From NCBI RefSeq assembly GCF_001548395.1, contig NZ_AP017367.1:4005001-4069000 (forward strand): a stretch of 64,000 bases of DNA, written 5' to 3'. The notes under the pieces are model-generated. The model ran no database searches. It had not been told where the DNA came from and saw only the letters and a program-made list of their open reading frames with translations. The position numbers and the translations under genes are program-made. This DNA is from Leptolyngbya sp. O-77. Lineage in GTDB: Bacteria; Cyanobacteriota; Cyanobacteriia; Elainellales; Elainellaceae. This document shows positions 53,641-63,783 of this stretch, in pieces. The stretch's first letter is position 1. Each line of letters begins with the position of its first letter.

Positions 53641-53850
53641 CGACGCAGCGGTTTCTTGCAGGGTTCGGCTAGAGTATGGTTGCATCTTCTAATGCCTTAC
53701 AGGGACAATTATCGTCGAATGGTATAGCGAAAGCAGACTTGTACCGTACCGAGAATGCTATTGTTTCTAGATAGCCAGGCTCCCAATTTCCTTCAGGTAC
53801 AGGTATTCTTCTAGCCTTTTACAGGCTGCTTTCTGAGGCATTCTAGACCT

Positions 53851-56800
53851 GTGAGCGATCGCCCCACTCCCCAAATGCAGCCTTGCGATCTATCCGACTC
53901 GCCCACCCCAGCAATCCACGCTTCGGCTCCTCCTGAAGCAACGGCTGTATTCGGCAAACCACAGTCTGTTGCCAGTTCTCTGTCCCAAGATTGTGAACTA
54001 CACCTTCAGCGGGTTCTCGATGTTTTGCCGGTGTGCGTTGCCTATAATGACGTTGAGCAGCGCTACCGTTTTATGAACCGCACCTACGAGGTGTGGATGG
54101 AGCGGCCGCGAGAAGAACTCTATGGCAAAACAGTGCGAGAGGTGATTGGCGAAGCAGCCTATCGCATGGCCGCTCCATTTATCGAGCAGGTACTACGAGG
54201 CGAGTCAGTTCACTATGAAACCAAACTGCCCTATCAAGTTGGCGGATTGCGCCATGTCTCGGTGCTGCTAGTTCCCGATAGGGGGGAACTTCAGCAAGTG
54301 CAAGGCTACTATGCGCTGATTACAGATATCAGCGATCGCAAAGCCTTAGAGCAAACCTCCGAGCAAACAGCGCTGCAACTCCGGGAGGTATTGAACGGTG
54401 CCTGCGCCGCCGTCACTAGTTTTCGGCTCTATGCAGATATGACCTGCGTCTATGACTATCGCTCTGCTGGAGACGAAGCGCTGTTTGGCTATCCGGCTCA
54501 GGACTTCATGAATGATAAGCATCTCTGGATTTCGCGGGTGCTACCCGACGATCGCCCGCTGGTGTTTGCCCAAATGCGAACCCAACTCCTGCAAGGAAAA
54601 CCTGCCAACTATGAGTACCGATTTCGCCATCGCGATGGCTCAATTCGCTGGATCTCTTGCATTGCTTCTAGTTGCTACGAGCCGCAGAACGACTGCTGGC
54701 GGGTGACAACCGTTGATTTAGACGTGACCCGCCGCAAGCAGGCCGAAGAAGCCCTTCAGCAAAGCCAGGCCCGCCTAAAAACAGCCCAGGCGGTAGGTCA
54801 GATTGGGGATTGGGAGTTTGACGTAGACACCAAGCAAATCACCTGGTCGGAGCAGATGTATGTCATCTATGGGCTAGACCCTGCCCAGGGCACCCCTGAA
54901 TATCTGGATTTGCTACAACAGCTTGTCCCGGAGGATCAACTGCGGCTAGAGGCGGCTATTTCGCAGGCGATCGCCCTGGGGCAACCCTATGTTCTCGATT
55001 TGCGACTGCGCCGAGCCGATGGCTCAATTGCCTATCTAGAATCCCGTGCCCAAGTACGGGTCAATGGGGCAGGGCGCGTCGTCACGCTTTATGGCACGAC
55101 GCAAGACGTTACTGAGCGCAAACAACTAGAGCTAGAACTCAAGCAGCGATCGCAGCGAGAGCAAATGCTGAATCAGGTGATTCAGGCAATCCGTCGATCG
55201 CTGGATTTGCCCACCATTTTTGAAACTGCGGTTCGCGAAACCGCTTCCCTTCTGGGACTCAGCCGCGTGTGGATTGCGAAATATCTGCCCGCCGAGCAGT
55301 GCTGGCTGCTTCAGGCAGAATATGTGCCGCCGGGGTCGCCCGTCTCCCAACGACTGCTGGGACTCCGCATTCCCCACAGGGGCAATCCCATCAGCAGGCA
55401 ACTGATGCAAGGGGTGTCTGTGCGGCTAGACGACAATCGCCAGGCAGAAGGAGAGGTTAACCAAAAGCTAGCCGCAGAGATCCCCGGTCGTTGGCTGCTG
55501 GTGCCGCTGAAAATCGGAGAAGGTATTTGGGGCAGCCTTAGCCTCTCGCGAGATTTGTCGCTGGCGGGGTGGGAAGACTGGGAGGTAGATTTTGCTCAGT
55601 CCGTCGCCGATCAGCTGGCGATCGCCATCCAGCAATCCGAACTATTCCACCAGGTGCAGTTGCTTAACACCACCCTGGAAACGCAGGTACAGCAGCGCAC
55701 CACCCAGTTGCAGCAGGCGATCGACCTGGAGGGGCGGCTCAAGCGCATTACCGACAAGGTGCGCGATAGCCTAGACGAACACCAGATTTTGCAAACTGCT
55801 GTGACCGAGTTGGGCATCGGGCTGGGCGTGGAGCGGTGCCAGGCAGGCTTGTATGATCTGGCGGCACAGACGTTGACCATCTCCTATGAATATCGCAGTA
55901 GCCCCCAGGCAACTTCTAGCGAGGGACTCGTGGTGAGCATGGTCGAGCATTCTGAGGTGCATAGAGCCGTGCTCGCCGGTCAGTTTGTGCATGGGTGCTG
56001 TCTGGAACCGCTCCCTGCGCTTAGGCTTGTTCATGAGGCTGCTGTGCCGATTGCGTCCCCAAGGGCTGAGCAGCCAATGGCGATGCTAGTTTGCCCGATT
56101 CTGCACGATCAGCGAGTTTTGGGCAGTTTGTGGCTATTTAAGCCCTGTCAGGAGGCGTTTCGGGAGATAGAGATGCGGCTGGTGCAACAGGTGGCCAACC
56201 AGTGCGCGATCGCCCTCCGCCAGTCGCGCCTCTATCAAAGCGCCCAGCACCAGGTGGATGAGCTGGCCCGGCTAAACCATTTGAAAGATGACTTTCTAAA
56301 CACCGTGTCTCACGAGCTGCGATCGCCCATGTCCAGTATCAAAATGTCCGCAGAAATGCTGGAGATTTTGCTTCGGCGCAAGGGCGTGTTCGACGACCCG
56401 CAAATCAGTCAGTATTTCAAGATTCTGCAAAGTGAGTGCGATCGCGAAACGAGGTTGATCAACGACCTGCTCGACCTGTCGCGCCTTTCTGCCAACACCG
56501 AGCCGCTGTTGCTGACCAGTCTGGAGCTTCGATCCTGGATACTGCACGTTGCCGAACCCTTCGTCAGCCGTGCCCGCAGCCAGCAGCAAAGCCTGCACTT
56601 TCATATGCCCACCGACCCGCTGATCGTCACCACCGACTTTTCCTACCTGGAGCAAATCTTCACCGAATTGCTGCAAAACGCTTGCAAGTACACGCCATTC
56701 GGCCAGTCCATCTGCATTTCTGCTTGCCTCGAAAGGAACGAACTGGAGCAGAACCCATCACACGCTGCCTCCCCTTCTCCTCGCTGTGCCATCCACATTA

Positions 56801-57030
56801 CCAACACGGGGGTCTACATCCCCGAACAGGAGCGCGATCGCATTTTCGAGAAGTTCTACCGCATTCCCAACAGCGACCCCTGGAAGCACGGCGGCACAGG
56901 GCTGGGGCTGGCGCTGGCGCGGCGACGGGCCGAGCAAATTCACGGCAGCCTCTCTGTATCGAGCGATCGCCACTCCACCACCTTTACCATCCGACTGCCG
57001 CTGCTGCCGCCGGAGGATCTGAGGGCGTAG
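53851..57030 (+). CDS. Multi-PAS/GAF sensor histidine kinase
   Basis: A 1059-residue soluble kinase starting at GTG. Order: PAS (about 50-165), PAS/PAC (~180-300), PAS/PAC (~305-425), GAF (~440-600), coiled linker (QLLNTTLETQVQQRTTQLQQ), GAF (~635-800), HisKA with FLNTVSHELRSPMSSIKMSA (His ~830) and HATPase with NACKYTP (N-box) and GGTGLGLALARRRAEQIHG. The first GAF lacks an obvious Cys for bilin. It senses small molecules, light or redox; the response regulator is unknown. The 3' end overlaps the convergent GT39-type gene by 47 bp. Confidence 0.92.
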   Translation: MSDRPTPQMQPCDLSDSPTPAIHASAPPEATAVFGKPQSVASSLSQDCELHLQRVLDVLPVCVAYNDVEQRYRFMNRTYEVWMERPREELYGKTVREVIGEAAYRMAAPFIEQVLRGESVHYETKLPYQVGGLRHVSVLLVPDRGELQQVQGYYALITDISDRKALEQTSEQTALQLREVLNGACAAVTSFRLYADMTCVYDYRSAGDEALFGYPAQDFMNDKHLWISRVLPDDRPLVFAQMRTQLLQGKPANYEYRFRHRDGSIRWISCIASSCYEPQNDCWRVTTVDLDVTRRKQAEEALQQSQARLKTAQAVGQIGDWEFDVDTKQITWSEQMYVIYGLDPAQGTPEYLDLLQQLVPEDQLRLEAAISQAIALGQPYVLDLRLRRADGSIAYLESRAQVRVNGAGRVVTLYGTTQDVTERKQLELELKQRSQREQMLNQVIQAIRRSLDLPTIFETAVRETASLLGLSRVWIAKYLPAEQCWLLQAEYVPPGSPVSQRLLGLRIPHRGNPISRQLMQGVSVRLDDNRQAEGEVNQKLAAEIPGRWLLVPLKIGEGIWGSLSLSRDLSLAGWEDWEVDFAQSVADQLAIAIQQSELFHQVQLLNTTLETQVQQRTTQLQQAIDLEGRLKRITDKVRDSLDEHQILQTAVTELGIGLGVERCQAGLYDLAAQTLTISYEYRSSPQATSSEGLVVSMVEHSEVHRAVLAGQFVHGCCLEPLPALRLVHEAAVPIASPRAEQPMAMLVCPILHDQRVLGSLWLFKPCQEAFREIEMRLVQQVANQCAIALRQSRLYQSAQHQVDELARLNHLKDDFLNTVSHELRSPMSSIKMSAEMLEILLRRKGVFDDPQISQYFKILQSECDRETRLINDLLDLSRLSANTEPLLLTSLELRSWILHVAEPFVSRARSQQQSLHFHMPTDPLIVTTDFSYLEQIFTELLQNACKYTPFGQSICISACLERNELEQNPSHAASPSPRCAIHITNTGVYIPEQERDRIFEKFYRIPNSDPWKHGGTGLGLALARRRAEQIHGSLSVSSDRHSTTFTIRLPLLPPEDLRA

Positions 57031-58753
57031 GCAGGGGCGTAAGGGCAACAGCGCTCCCCTCCCTCGATGGGCAAACATAGCCCTGGTAGGGATAGTTGGC
57101 GGCGTGGTGGGTTTCGTCGGGGGCGATCGCGCATCGTATCCAGCGGGGGCGGCTTCCCGGCGGGCGACGCAGCCGCACCTGCGCCGGAAAGCTCTGTTTG
57201 GGCATTTGCGAAGACCCGACCACCCAGAGATTCAGCGGTAATTCCTGGGGCTGGGGCATATTTGCCAGGGCTTCCCAAAAATCTGCGTCTCGCGCAGGCT
57301 GTGCCAAAAAGCCGAGGCGAATCGGCGTAGTAGACTCATCCCGCAGGGCGCGGCGGCGAATCTCCAGTCCAAAGCTGAGGCCGAGGGCAATTTCCTGGGT
57401 GCTGGGGGCGCTGACGACGATGCTGATGGGCGTGGTGGGGTTGTCGGAATACATCTCGCTGGCGGCTTTTAGCGGGTTGAAGCTTTTGTAAAAACCGAGT
57501 CCGCTGGCAACGACCAGGCTGCTAACCATGCCGACGACCAGGGCGATCGCCCACACGCGCCTCGGATTCGTCCCCTTGGGCAAATGCGCCAGCAGCAGCC
57601 CCACCAGCGCACACACCGCCGGAAAGTAGACAAAGTTGTAGCGCGGAGCCAGGGTGATGTCTTTGTTCAGCCCGTAGACGATGACGACAAACTCCAGCAG
57701 CACCAGCCCCAGAAACCCCACCAGCAAGGTCAACGCAGGCTGCTGCGGCGTTTTGCCCCAGAGGTTTCGCCCGCTGCGCCACAGGTGCCGCCCCAGCCAC
57801 GCCGCATAGCCCAGCATGAACAGCGCCGACGGAATGGCGATCGCCCTGGGCTGTTTTTCCGCAGGCATGATTACCGCCATCAGCACCCAGCCAACTGCGG
57901 TTTGCAGCAGTGGCGAGAGTTTGCCCAAAATCCCGTCCGCCAGCCCCAGCCACTCGGTTTCCGGGCGATTCATATGCTCCCAGAAAATCGGCAGCCAGGG
58001 CAGATACATCAGGAAAACAGCGGCGATCGCCAGGGTCAGCGCCCCCCAGCCCCAGCGCGAAATTTGCCCCCGGTTCAGCAACATCCAGCCCAGCAGTGCC
58101 CCCACCTGCGCCGCCAGCGCCAGCAGGCAAAAATAGTGAACGTAGAGTCCGAGTCCGGCGATCGCCGCCCAGCCCAGCCACACCCACGGACGAAACCGAT
58201 GCCGCTGCAAATCTTGCTGCATTTGCACCAGCCCCAGCAGCCCCAGCGTAATGATCAGCACGGGCAGCGTGTAGTGCCGCGCCTCTTGAGATAGATACAC
58301 TCCAAACGGCGACACCGCCATCGCCGCCGCCCCCGCCAGCCCCGCCGCAGTCGAAAAGGCGACCCGGTTCAGGGCATACACAGCGGCGATCGCCCCCACC
58401 CCAAACAGCGCTGGCAGCGCCCGCAGCGCCCAAACCCAGTGTTCGCCCGGCCGCAGCGCCTCCATCCAGCCATACATCAGGCAAAAAAACAGCGGCGGAT
58501 GGGGCGAGGTGGCGATCAGCCGCTGCGTGATATCCCCACAGCTCAACCCCGGCTGCACGGTGAACAACTCATCCAAATACGACAGCGGGAAGAACTGCCC
58601 GACCGGGATTTCGTCATAGCGACGACCTATCGCGGCGATCGCCGTAATCACCTCATCCAGCCACATCGGCTTCAAGTCCAGCCCCCAAAACCGCAGCCCC
58701 AGCCCCAACAGCAGCAGGAAAGCAAGGATCAGAGGCGGGCGGTGAAGTTTCAT
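56984..58753 (-). CDS. GT39-type membrane glycosyltransferase
   Basis: A 589-residue protein with about 11 membrane helices. LRFWGLDLKPMWLDEVITAI has the acidic Asp-Glu of GT-C enzymes (first loop), and AFSTAAGLAGAAAMAVSPFGVYLSQEARHYTLPVL is the usual second signature with YLSQEARHY. GT39/ArnT-like enzymes use polyprenyl-phosphate sugars to modify protein or lipid outside the membrane. The soluble tail after ~450 is extracytoplasmic. It overlaps the end of the kinase gene on the other strand. Confidence 0.85.
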   Translation of the reverse strand: MKLHRPPLILAFLLLLGLGLRFWGLDLKPMWLDEVITAIAAIGRRYDEIPVGQFFPLSYLDELFTVQPGLSCGDITQRLIATSPHPPLFFCLMYGWMEALRPGEHWVWALRALPALFGVGAIAAVYALNRVAFSTAAGLAGAAAMAVSPFGVYLSQEARHYTLPVLIITLGLLGLVQMQQDLQRHRFRPWVWLGWAAIAGLGLYVHYFCLLALAAQVGALLGWMLLNRGQISRWGWGALTLAIAAVFLMYLPWLPIFWEHMNRPETEWLGLADGILGKLSPLLQTAVGWVLMAVIMPAEKQPRAIAIPSALFMLGYAAWLGRHLWRSGRNLWGKTPQQPALTLLVGFLGLVLLEFVVIVYGLNKDITLAPRYNFVYFPAVCALVGLLLAHLPKGTNPRRVWAIALVVGMVSSLVVASGLGFYKSFNPLKAASEMYSDNPTTPISIVVSAPSTQEIALGLSFGLEIRRRALRDESTTPIRLGFLAQPARDADFWEALANMPQPQELPLNLWVVGSSQMPKQSFPAQVRLRRPPGSRPRWIRCAIAPDETHHAANYPYQGYVCPSREGSAVALTPLPTPSDPPAAAAAVGW

Positions 58754-58917
58754 GGCAAGTCATCACAAGGCTTGGGCACGGTCTTTGGAAAGCCCGTTCG
58801 CTGGCTGAGGTTAAGTCTTTTGGAAAATCTTTTGAAGACGATCCCATAACGAGAGCTGAAAGTCTTACATCGCCTCAGCTCGGCAATCTAAAATCTAAAA
58901 TCCGCATATCGTGAATT

Positions 58918-59358
58918 ATGGCAGAGCAAGACGAACTCTATGACCTGAATCGCTTTGTGAAGGCGCAAGCGTCTGATTATGCGCGGGCGCTGGCGGAAAT
59001 TCGGCAGGGCAAAAAGCGATCGCACTGGATGTGGTACATCTTCCCGCAATTTGCAGGGCTGGGCTTCAGCGCTACGTCTCAGCACTACGCTATCAAAAGC
59101 CTCGCCGAAGCCGAAGCATACCTGCAACATCCCGTCTTGGGCGATCGGCTGATCGAGTGCGCCGAGGCGGCTCTCAGGCTAGAGGGACAATCTGCCTATG
59201 AAGTCTTCGGCTCACCCGATGACATGAAGCTGCGATCCTGCGCCACGCTGTTCGCCCAAGTATCGCCCGCTGGTTCAGTGTTTCACCAACTGCTCGACCA
59301 ATACTTTCAGGGCGAACCTGATGCGAGAACGTTGGAGTTGATCGGGCGATCGCCCTGA
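58918..59358 (+). CDS. DUF1810 protein
   Basis: A 146-residue protein. DELYDLNRFVKAQASDYARALAEI, KRSHWMWYIFPQFAGLG, YAIKSLAEAEAYLQHPVLG and FGSPDDMKLRSCATLFAQV are the DUF1810 hallmarks. Calpastatin-like NAD-related roles were suggested for the fold, but function is unproven. Single gene, ATG at 58918. Confidence 0.93.
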   Translation: MAEQDELYDLNRFVKAQASDYARALAEIRQGKKRSHWMWYIFPQFAGLGFSATSQHYAIKSLAEAEAYLQHPVLGDRLIECAEAALRLEGQSAYEVFGSPDDMKLRSCATLFAQVSPAGSVFHQLLDQYFQGEPDARTLELIGRSP

Positions 59359-59523
59359 CTCCCTCATCTTGTCACGTCGATTTTTCGTCCAGTGTTCCAA
59401 AACCGCTTTGCGAAGTTGCTTTGTGAAACAGTTGGCATGAGTGAATATCCTAAGGTTACTTTATAAGAAGATGGCTTCTAAGCCGACGCTAAATAAGAAT
59501 TTATTGACCTAAAAAGGAGACGC

Positions 59524-59931
59524 ATGAACAGACGAGGTTTTCTCGGTTTCTTAGGGCTGGGAGGCGCATCACTTGTTCCTGTTAAGAGATCACCTTCTCC
59601 GATCGAGACTAGTTCTGAAAGTCCTAAAGTGACTCTGCTTCAAACTTCGCCTGTCGCAGGTTTTCAATACTACGACGGGGAAAAAGTATGGAAAAACCTG
59701 GCTGTCGGAGATGCCGTGCGGCTTGTCCGTGAGCCTGACAACAAGCATGATGAGTATGCGATCGAGGTTTACTGGCAAGGCCGGAAATTGGGCTATGTGC
59801 CTCGCGTTGCGAACAGAACCCTGGCGCAAATGCTAGATCGTGGAGAAACACTGACCGCCCAAATCGCCAATCGACAATCTACTGATAATCCTTGGGAAAG
59901 GCTGGAAATCGAAATTGGATTAATTACCTGA
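59524..59931 (+). CDS. HIRAN-domain protein with Tat-like signal
   Basis: A 135-residue protein with AAAAGGAGACGC before ATG. MNRRGFLGFLGLGGASL is a twin-arginine-like signal (RR followed by FLGFLGLGG). The mature part VAGFQYYDGEKVWKNLAVGDAVRLVREPDNKHDEYAIEVYW and GYVPRVANRTLAQMLDRG is a HIRAN domain. In helicases, HIRAN binds 3' DNA ends; an exported version is unexpected. Either the domain has another role outside, or the RR is not a working signal. Confidence 0.85.
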   Translation: MNRRGFLGFLGLGGASLVPVKRSPSPIETSSESPKVTLLQTSPVAGFQYYDGEKVWKNLAVGDAVRLVREPDNKHDEYAIEVYWQGRKLGYVPRVANRTLAQMLDRGETLTAQIANRQSTDNPWERLEIEIGLIT

Positions 59932-59984
59932 GAAGCTGCTTAATAAAGCAATCCAACTACCTTCTTCCTCGCTTTTATTTCCAT

Positions 59985-60569
59985 CTAGCTTGAAGGCGGA
60001 ATGCTCTCGAAACTCACATCTTCATAGAGCAGGGCGATCGCCCCTTGCCAGTCGATGCTGGTGAGTTCGAGGGTGTCTTCGGCGGCAAAAGATTGCAGTT
60101 CCCACTGCGTTTCTGAGAGCCGACGGAAGCGATCGACGCTAATTTGCGTAGCATCAATCAAGACATATTCTTGCAGCGTCGGAAGCTGGCGATAGCGACG
60201 AAACTTTTCGCCCCGATCGAAGGCTTCGGTCGTGGGAGAAAGCACTTCCACAATCAGGCACGGATGTTGGATGAGGTTCACCGCTGGGCGATCGCGCTCA
60301 TCGCAACTCACCATCACATCGGGATAGAAATATGCCCCACGCTCAGACACCTGCACTTTTACATCAGCAATGAACGCGCGGCAGCCTTTGCCCCGTAGAT
60401 GGCTTTTGAGCAGCGCATAAAAATTTCCCGAAATTAGATTATGGGCGATTGTGCCGCCCGTCATGGCGAACACTTCCCCATCGAGATATTCGTGCTTGAC
60501 GGACTGCGTGGCTTCCCAATCTAAATACTCTTGGGGAGAACGGCGGTGAAATTGGGGTTCTGCGATCAT
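59985..60569 (-). CDS. Uma2 family (DUF820) putative nuclease
   Basis: A 194-residue protein. MIAEPQFHRRSPQEYLDWE, VKHEYLDGEVFAMTGGTIAHN (Glu), YFYPDVMVSC (PD), LIVEVLSPTTEAFDRGEKFRRYRQLPTLQEYVLID (ExL, Tyr) give the PD-(D/E)xK-like core of the very large cyanobacterial Uma2 family. Function of the family is mostly unknown despite the nuclease fold. Confidence 0.93.
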   Translation of the reverse strand: MIAEPQFHRRSPQEYLDWEATQSVKHEYLDGEVFAMTGGTIAHNLISGNFYALLKSHLRGKGCRAFIADVKVQVSERGAYFYPDVMVSCDERDRPAVNLIQHPCLIVEVLSPTTEAFDRGEKFRRYRQLPTLQEYVLIDATQISVDRFRRLSETQWELQSFAAEDTLELTSIDWQGAIALLYEDVSFESIPPSS

Positions 60570-60641
60570 GGCGGCAGTTCTCGCAATGCAGCGCTTTTGT
60601 TTAGCATAGCGAATTGGGTTTCAGGCGCTACGCTATAAGGC

Positions 60642-62984
60642 ATGGTGCTTTCTGTAGAACTACAAACGCTAGAGACGAAGCTAGAAGCTCTGCGCGATCG
60701 CCTGCGACCGGGACAGCAGCGCATGGCCGACTGGACGGGCGGGCCGCTGGCGGTGTCGGCCGTGCCAGGGTCGGGGAAATCGACGGGCATGGCGATCGCC
60801 ACGGCGATTCTCCTAGGACGGCGCTATCAGCAGGCGATCGCTGACCGGACGCTGCCCAACCAGCAGATCTTCCTCGTCACCTTCACGCGCTCCGCCGCCG
60901 CCAACCTGCGGGCCAAAATCCGCGCGTTACTGAAAGACCTGGGACTGCCCGCCGCCGGGTTTTCGGTCTACACGCTGCACGGCCTAGCGCTGAATATTGC
61001 CAGCCGTCACCCCGATTTGTCCGAACTTGACCTGACGCGGCTAACGCTGATTACGCCAGAGCGGGGCAATCGGCTGATCAAAACTGCCGTAGAGCAGTGG
61101 AGCACCCTGCATCCCGACCTCTATCGCCAGCTTTTGGAAGGGCAGCAGGTCGATGCCGAAGAAACCGAGCGACTGCGGCGGCGATCGGTGCTGGGCACGG
61201 AGATTTTGCCGAATCTGGCGAACACCGCGATTCACGAAGCCAAAAGTTCGGGCTTGAGTCCTGACGATGTACGGGCGATCGCCCAAAGCGCCGACTTTTC
61301 TCCGTCCTACATCACCGAAGACGGCATTAACCTCCTGCCCAACAATATTGCCCTGCAAGTCGCCGCCGGACTCTACGAACAGTACGAAACCCTGCTCCAT
61401 CAGCGCAGCTTCCTGGATTACGACGACATGATCCTCGCGGCCCTGCGCGTCTTGCAAAACGACGAGGCGCGACAGTCCTGGCAGCAGCAGGTCTACGCTG
61501 TGTTTGAAGACGAAGCCCAGGATTCCTCGCCCTTGCAAACACGCCTGCTGGAACTGCTTGCCGCCGATCCCCACACGGGACAGCCCAACCTCGTCCGCGT
61601 TGGCGATCCCAACCAGGCCATCAACTCCACTTTCACCCCCGCCGACCCGCTGTTTTTCCGCGAATTTTGCGCCCAGTGCCAGCAGCAGAACCGCCTCGCC
61701 GAGATGGATCAGGCTGGCCGCAGCACCCAGTCCGTCATCGATGCCGCCAATTTCCTGGTGCAGTGGGTCAACAACGCACCCGATCGCCCCCTTGCTGCAA
61801 GCCCCCTCCCCTTTCGCCTCCAGGCGATCCGTCCCGTGCCCCCCAGCGACCCCCAGGCCGACAGCAATCCGCCGCCAGAGGGCGAAGGCGTGGAGATCCG
61901 CTTTCCGCCGGATATCTACCGCAGCGTGGATTTGATTGCTCAGCGGGTGGCGGAGTTGTTTGCCAAGGAGCCAGCGGCGCGGGCGGCGGTGCTGGTGCGC
62001 GAGAACCGCATGGGACGCTTTGTGGCAACTGTGCTGCGAAATCCGACGGACTATAAGCTGGGTGCGGATTTGGGGGCGCTGGGCATTGCGGTGTATGAGG
62101 TGGGAGAGCGCGATCGCCATTCGCATGTACCCGGCGAAATTTTGACGCTGCTGCAATTTTGCGATCGCCCCCATTCGCCCGACAACCTGAAAGCAGCGCT
62201 GCGCGTCCTGGCCGATCGGCAACTGATTCCGCCGCAGGATCTCGATGCCCTCAGCAGCCAGCCGGAAGATTTTCTCTATCCCGGCCCGCTAGAAGCCGCC
62301 CAGCCCGACCCAGTGGTGCAGGCGCGACGCTATTGTGCAGGCTTGCTGCGGGCGCGGGTAGAGTTGCCGCAGTTTCAACTGATTCCCTTTCTGGCGCTGA
62401 CGCTGAACTATGACCAGACAGAACTCGCTACGGCCGACAAGCTCGCTGCCCGCATTGCCCAGCAAACCGCCAGCGAGCCGTCGCTGCAATTCACCCTGGA
62501 GGTGCTGAGCGAAATTGTGCAATCTGAGCGGTTTGAGCCTGTGGAAACGGAGGACATCGACACACGCTACGTCCGCCCTAAGCAACTCACCATCATTACC
62601 ATGCACAAGGCGAAGGGACTGGACTGGGACTTTGTGTTTCTGCCGTTTTTGCAGCAGCAGACGATTCCCGGCAAAGCCTGGGTGCCGCCCGCCCAGCAGT
62701 TTTTGGGCGAGTTTGACCTGGCAGAAGTGGCCCGCGCCCAGATTCGCGCCCAGGTTCACCAGTCGCCTCTACCTGATATCCACACGGCCTGGCAGCAGGC
62801 GCAGCAGCTTAAAATTGCGGAAGAGTATCGCCTGCTGTATGTCGCCATGACCCGCGCCCGCCGCTTGCTGTGGATGGCCGCCGAACGACAGGCCCCCTTT
62901 AGCTGGGCGAATCCGTCGAATTTGCAGGCCCAACAGCCCACGCCTGTTCTGAATGCGCTCATGCAAACTCTGGGGCGTTCGTAA
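60642..62984 (+). CDS. UvrD/PcrA-type ATP-dependent helicase
   Basis: A 780-residue superfamily 1A helicase. Walker A VPGSGKST (~residue 42), Ia TFTRSAAANL, Walker B/II VFEDEAQDSS (~288), III RVGDPNQAINSTF, V MHKAKGLDWDFVFLP and VI LLYVAMTRARRLLWM are in order. The Q-motif region LRPGQQRMADW is present. The family unwinds DNA in repair or recombination-linked processes. The pdeM gene starts 22 bp after its stop, suggesting one DNA-repair transcript. Confidence 0.92.
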   Translation: MVLSVELQTLETKLEALRDRLRPGQQRMADWTGGPLAVSAVPGSGKSTGMAIATAILLGRRYQQAIADRTLPNQQIFLVTFTRSAAANLRAKIRALLKDLGLPAAGFSVYTLHGLALNIASRHPDLSELDLTRLTLITPERGNRLIKTAVEQWSTLHPDLYRQLLEGQQVDAEETERLRRRSVLGTEILPNLANTAIHEAKSSGLSPDDVRAIAQSADFSPSYITEDGINLLPNNIALQVAAGLYEQYETLLHQRSFLDYDDMILAALRVLQNDEARQSWQQQVYAVFEDEAQDSSPLQTRLLELLAADPHTGQPNLVRVGDPNQAINSTFTPADPLFFREFCAQCQQQNRLAEMDQAGRSTQSVIDAANFLVQWVNNAPDRPLAASPLPFRLQAIRPVPPSDPQADSNPPPEGEGVEIRFPPDIYRSVDLIAQRVAELFAKEPAARAAVLVRENRMGRFVATVLRNPTDYKLGADLGALGIAVYEVGERDRHSHVPGEILTLLQFCDRPHSPDNLKAALRVLADRQLIPPQDLDALSSQPEDFLYPGPLEAAQPDPVVQARRYCAGLLRARVELPQFQLIPFLALTLNYDQTELATADKLAARIAQQTASEPSLQFTLEVLSEIVQSERFEPVETEDIDTRYVRPKQLTIITMHKAKGLDWDFVFLPFLQQQTIPGKAWVPPAQQFLGEFDLAEVARAQIRAQVHQSPLPDIHTAWQQAQQLKIAEEYRLLYVAMTRARRLLWMAAERQAPFSWANPSNLQAQQPTPVLNALMQTLGRS

Positions 62985-63006
62985 ATTCTGCATATCATCC
63001 TTCGCC

Positions 63007-63690
63007 ATGCATGAAATCTCTGTTCTCAATCAGCGCCTCCAGCTTTTGCCAGACAAGGCCGTGTATGTTCCTGATTTGGATTTGCTGCTGGTTGCAGACG
63101 TGCATTTGGGAAAATCCGAAGCGTTCCAATCGCTGGGTGTGCCGATTCCCAATCGTGTGAATCAGGATACGCTGGAACGACTCAATACCCTGTGCGATCG
63201 CCTCTCACCCAAAACGCTCTGTGTCCTGGGGGACCTGTTCCACTCACCACGCGGACTGGACGACGCAATCCTGCAATCTTGGGTTCACTTCACTGAGACG
63301 TGCGGCGCGACAGTGCAAGTGATCTTGGGCAATCACGATCGGGCGATCGCCTCTTTGCTAGATTCATTTGAAATCTCGTTCCATACCCGCCCCATCGAAT
63401 ATCCTGGACTCGTTCTCAGTCACGAGCCTGCTGACACTCCTGATTGCGTGAATCTTTGTGGTCATATGCATCCCTGTTTGCGGCTCAAGACTCGACTCGA
63501 CACGCTCCGACTGCCGTGCTTCTTGCTGGAACCTCCCCATCGACTGATCCTGCCGTCCTTCGGCGGTTTCACGGGCGGCTATGAGGTGCGGCTAAAACCA
63601 GGGGCGATCGCCTATGGGGTGGCAGAAGATAAAGTCGTCCCGTTTTCGGGAAACTCGCAGGCGGGGCGGCGCAAAATCCAAACTTTCTAA
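63007..63690 (+). CDS. pdeM: PdeM-type metallophosphoesterase
   Basis: A 227-residue protein starting MHEISVLNQRLQLLPDKAVY at 63007; the upstream frame lies in the helicase gene. Metal motifs in order: LVADVHLGKSE (D-x-H), VLGDLFHS (GD), LGNHDRAIA (GNHD), LSHEPA (H) and LCGHMHP (GHxH). It matches the ligase-associated DNA damage response nuclease PdeM. In other bacteria it is encoded with an ATP-dependent ligase; here a UvrD-like helicase precedes it instead. Confidence 0.92.
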   Translation: MHEISVLNQRLQLLPDKAVYVPDLDLLLVADVHLGKSEAFQSLGVPIPNRVNQDTLERLNTLCDRLSPKTLCVLGDLFHSPRGLDDAILQSWVHFTETCGATVQVILGNHDRAIASLLDSFEISFHTRPIEYPGLVLSHEPADTPDCVNLCGHMHPCLRLKTRLDTLRLPCFLLEPPHRLILPSFGGFTGGYEVRLKPGAIAYGVAEDKVVPFSGNSQAGRRKIQTF

Positions 63691-63783
63691 ACTCAAACTT
63701 TCTAAGTTTTTCTTGCAAGATGCGAACACATCGACTGCAATCGACCATCAAGCTGTGAATGACCCCAAGTCAGCGCGGCTTAC

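Noticed and set aside
57522..58484. Minus-strand Gly/Ala-rich frame of 320 residues
   Set aside because: Alternative frame within the glycosyltransferase gene, with low-complexity composition.
61041..62222. Minus-strand frame of 393 residues
   Set aside because: Shadow of the helicase gene, which has all superfamily 1 motifs.
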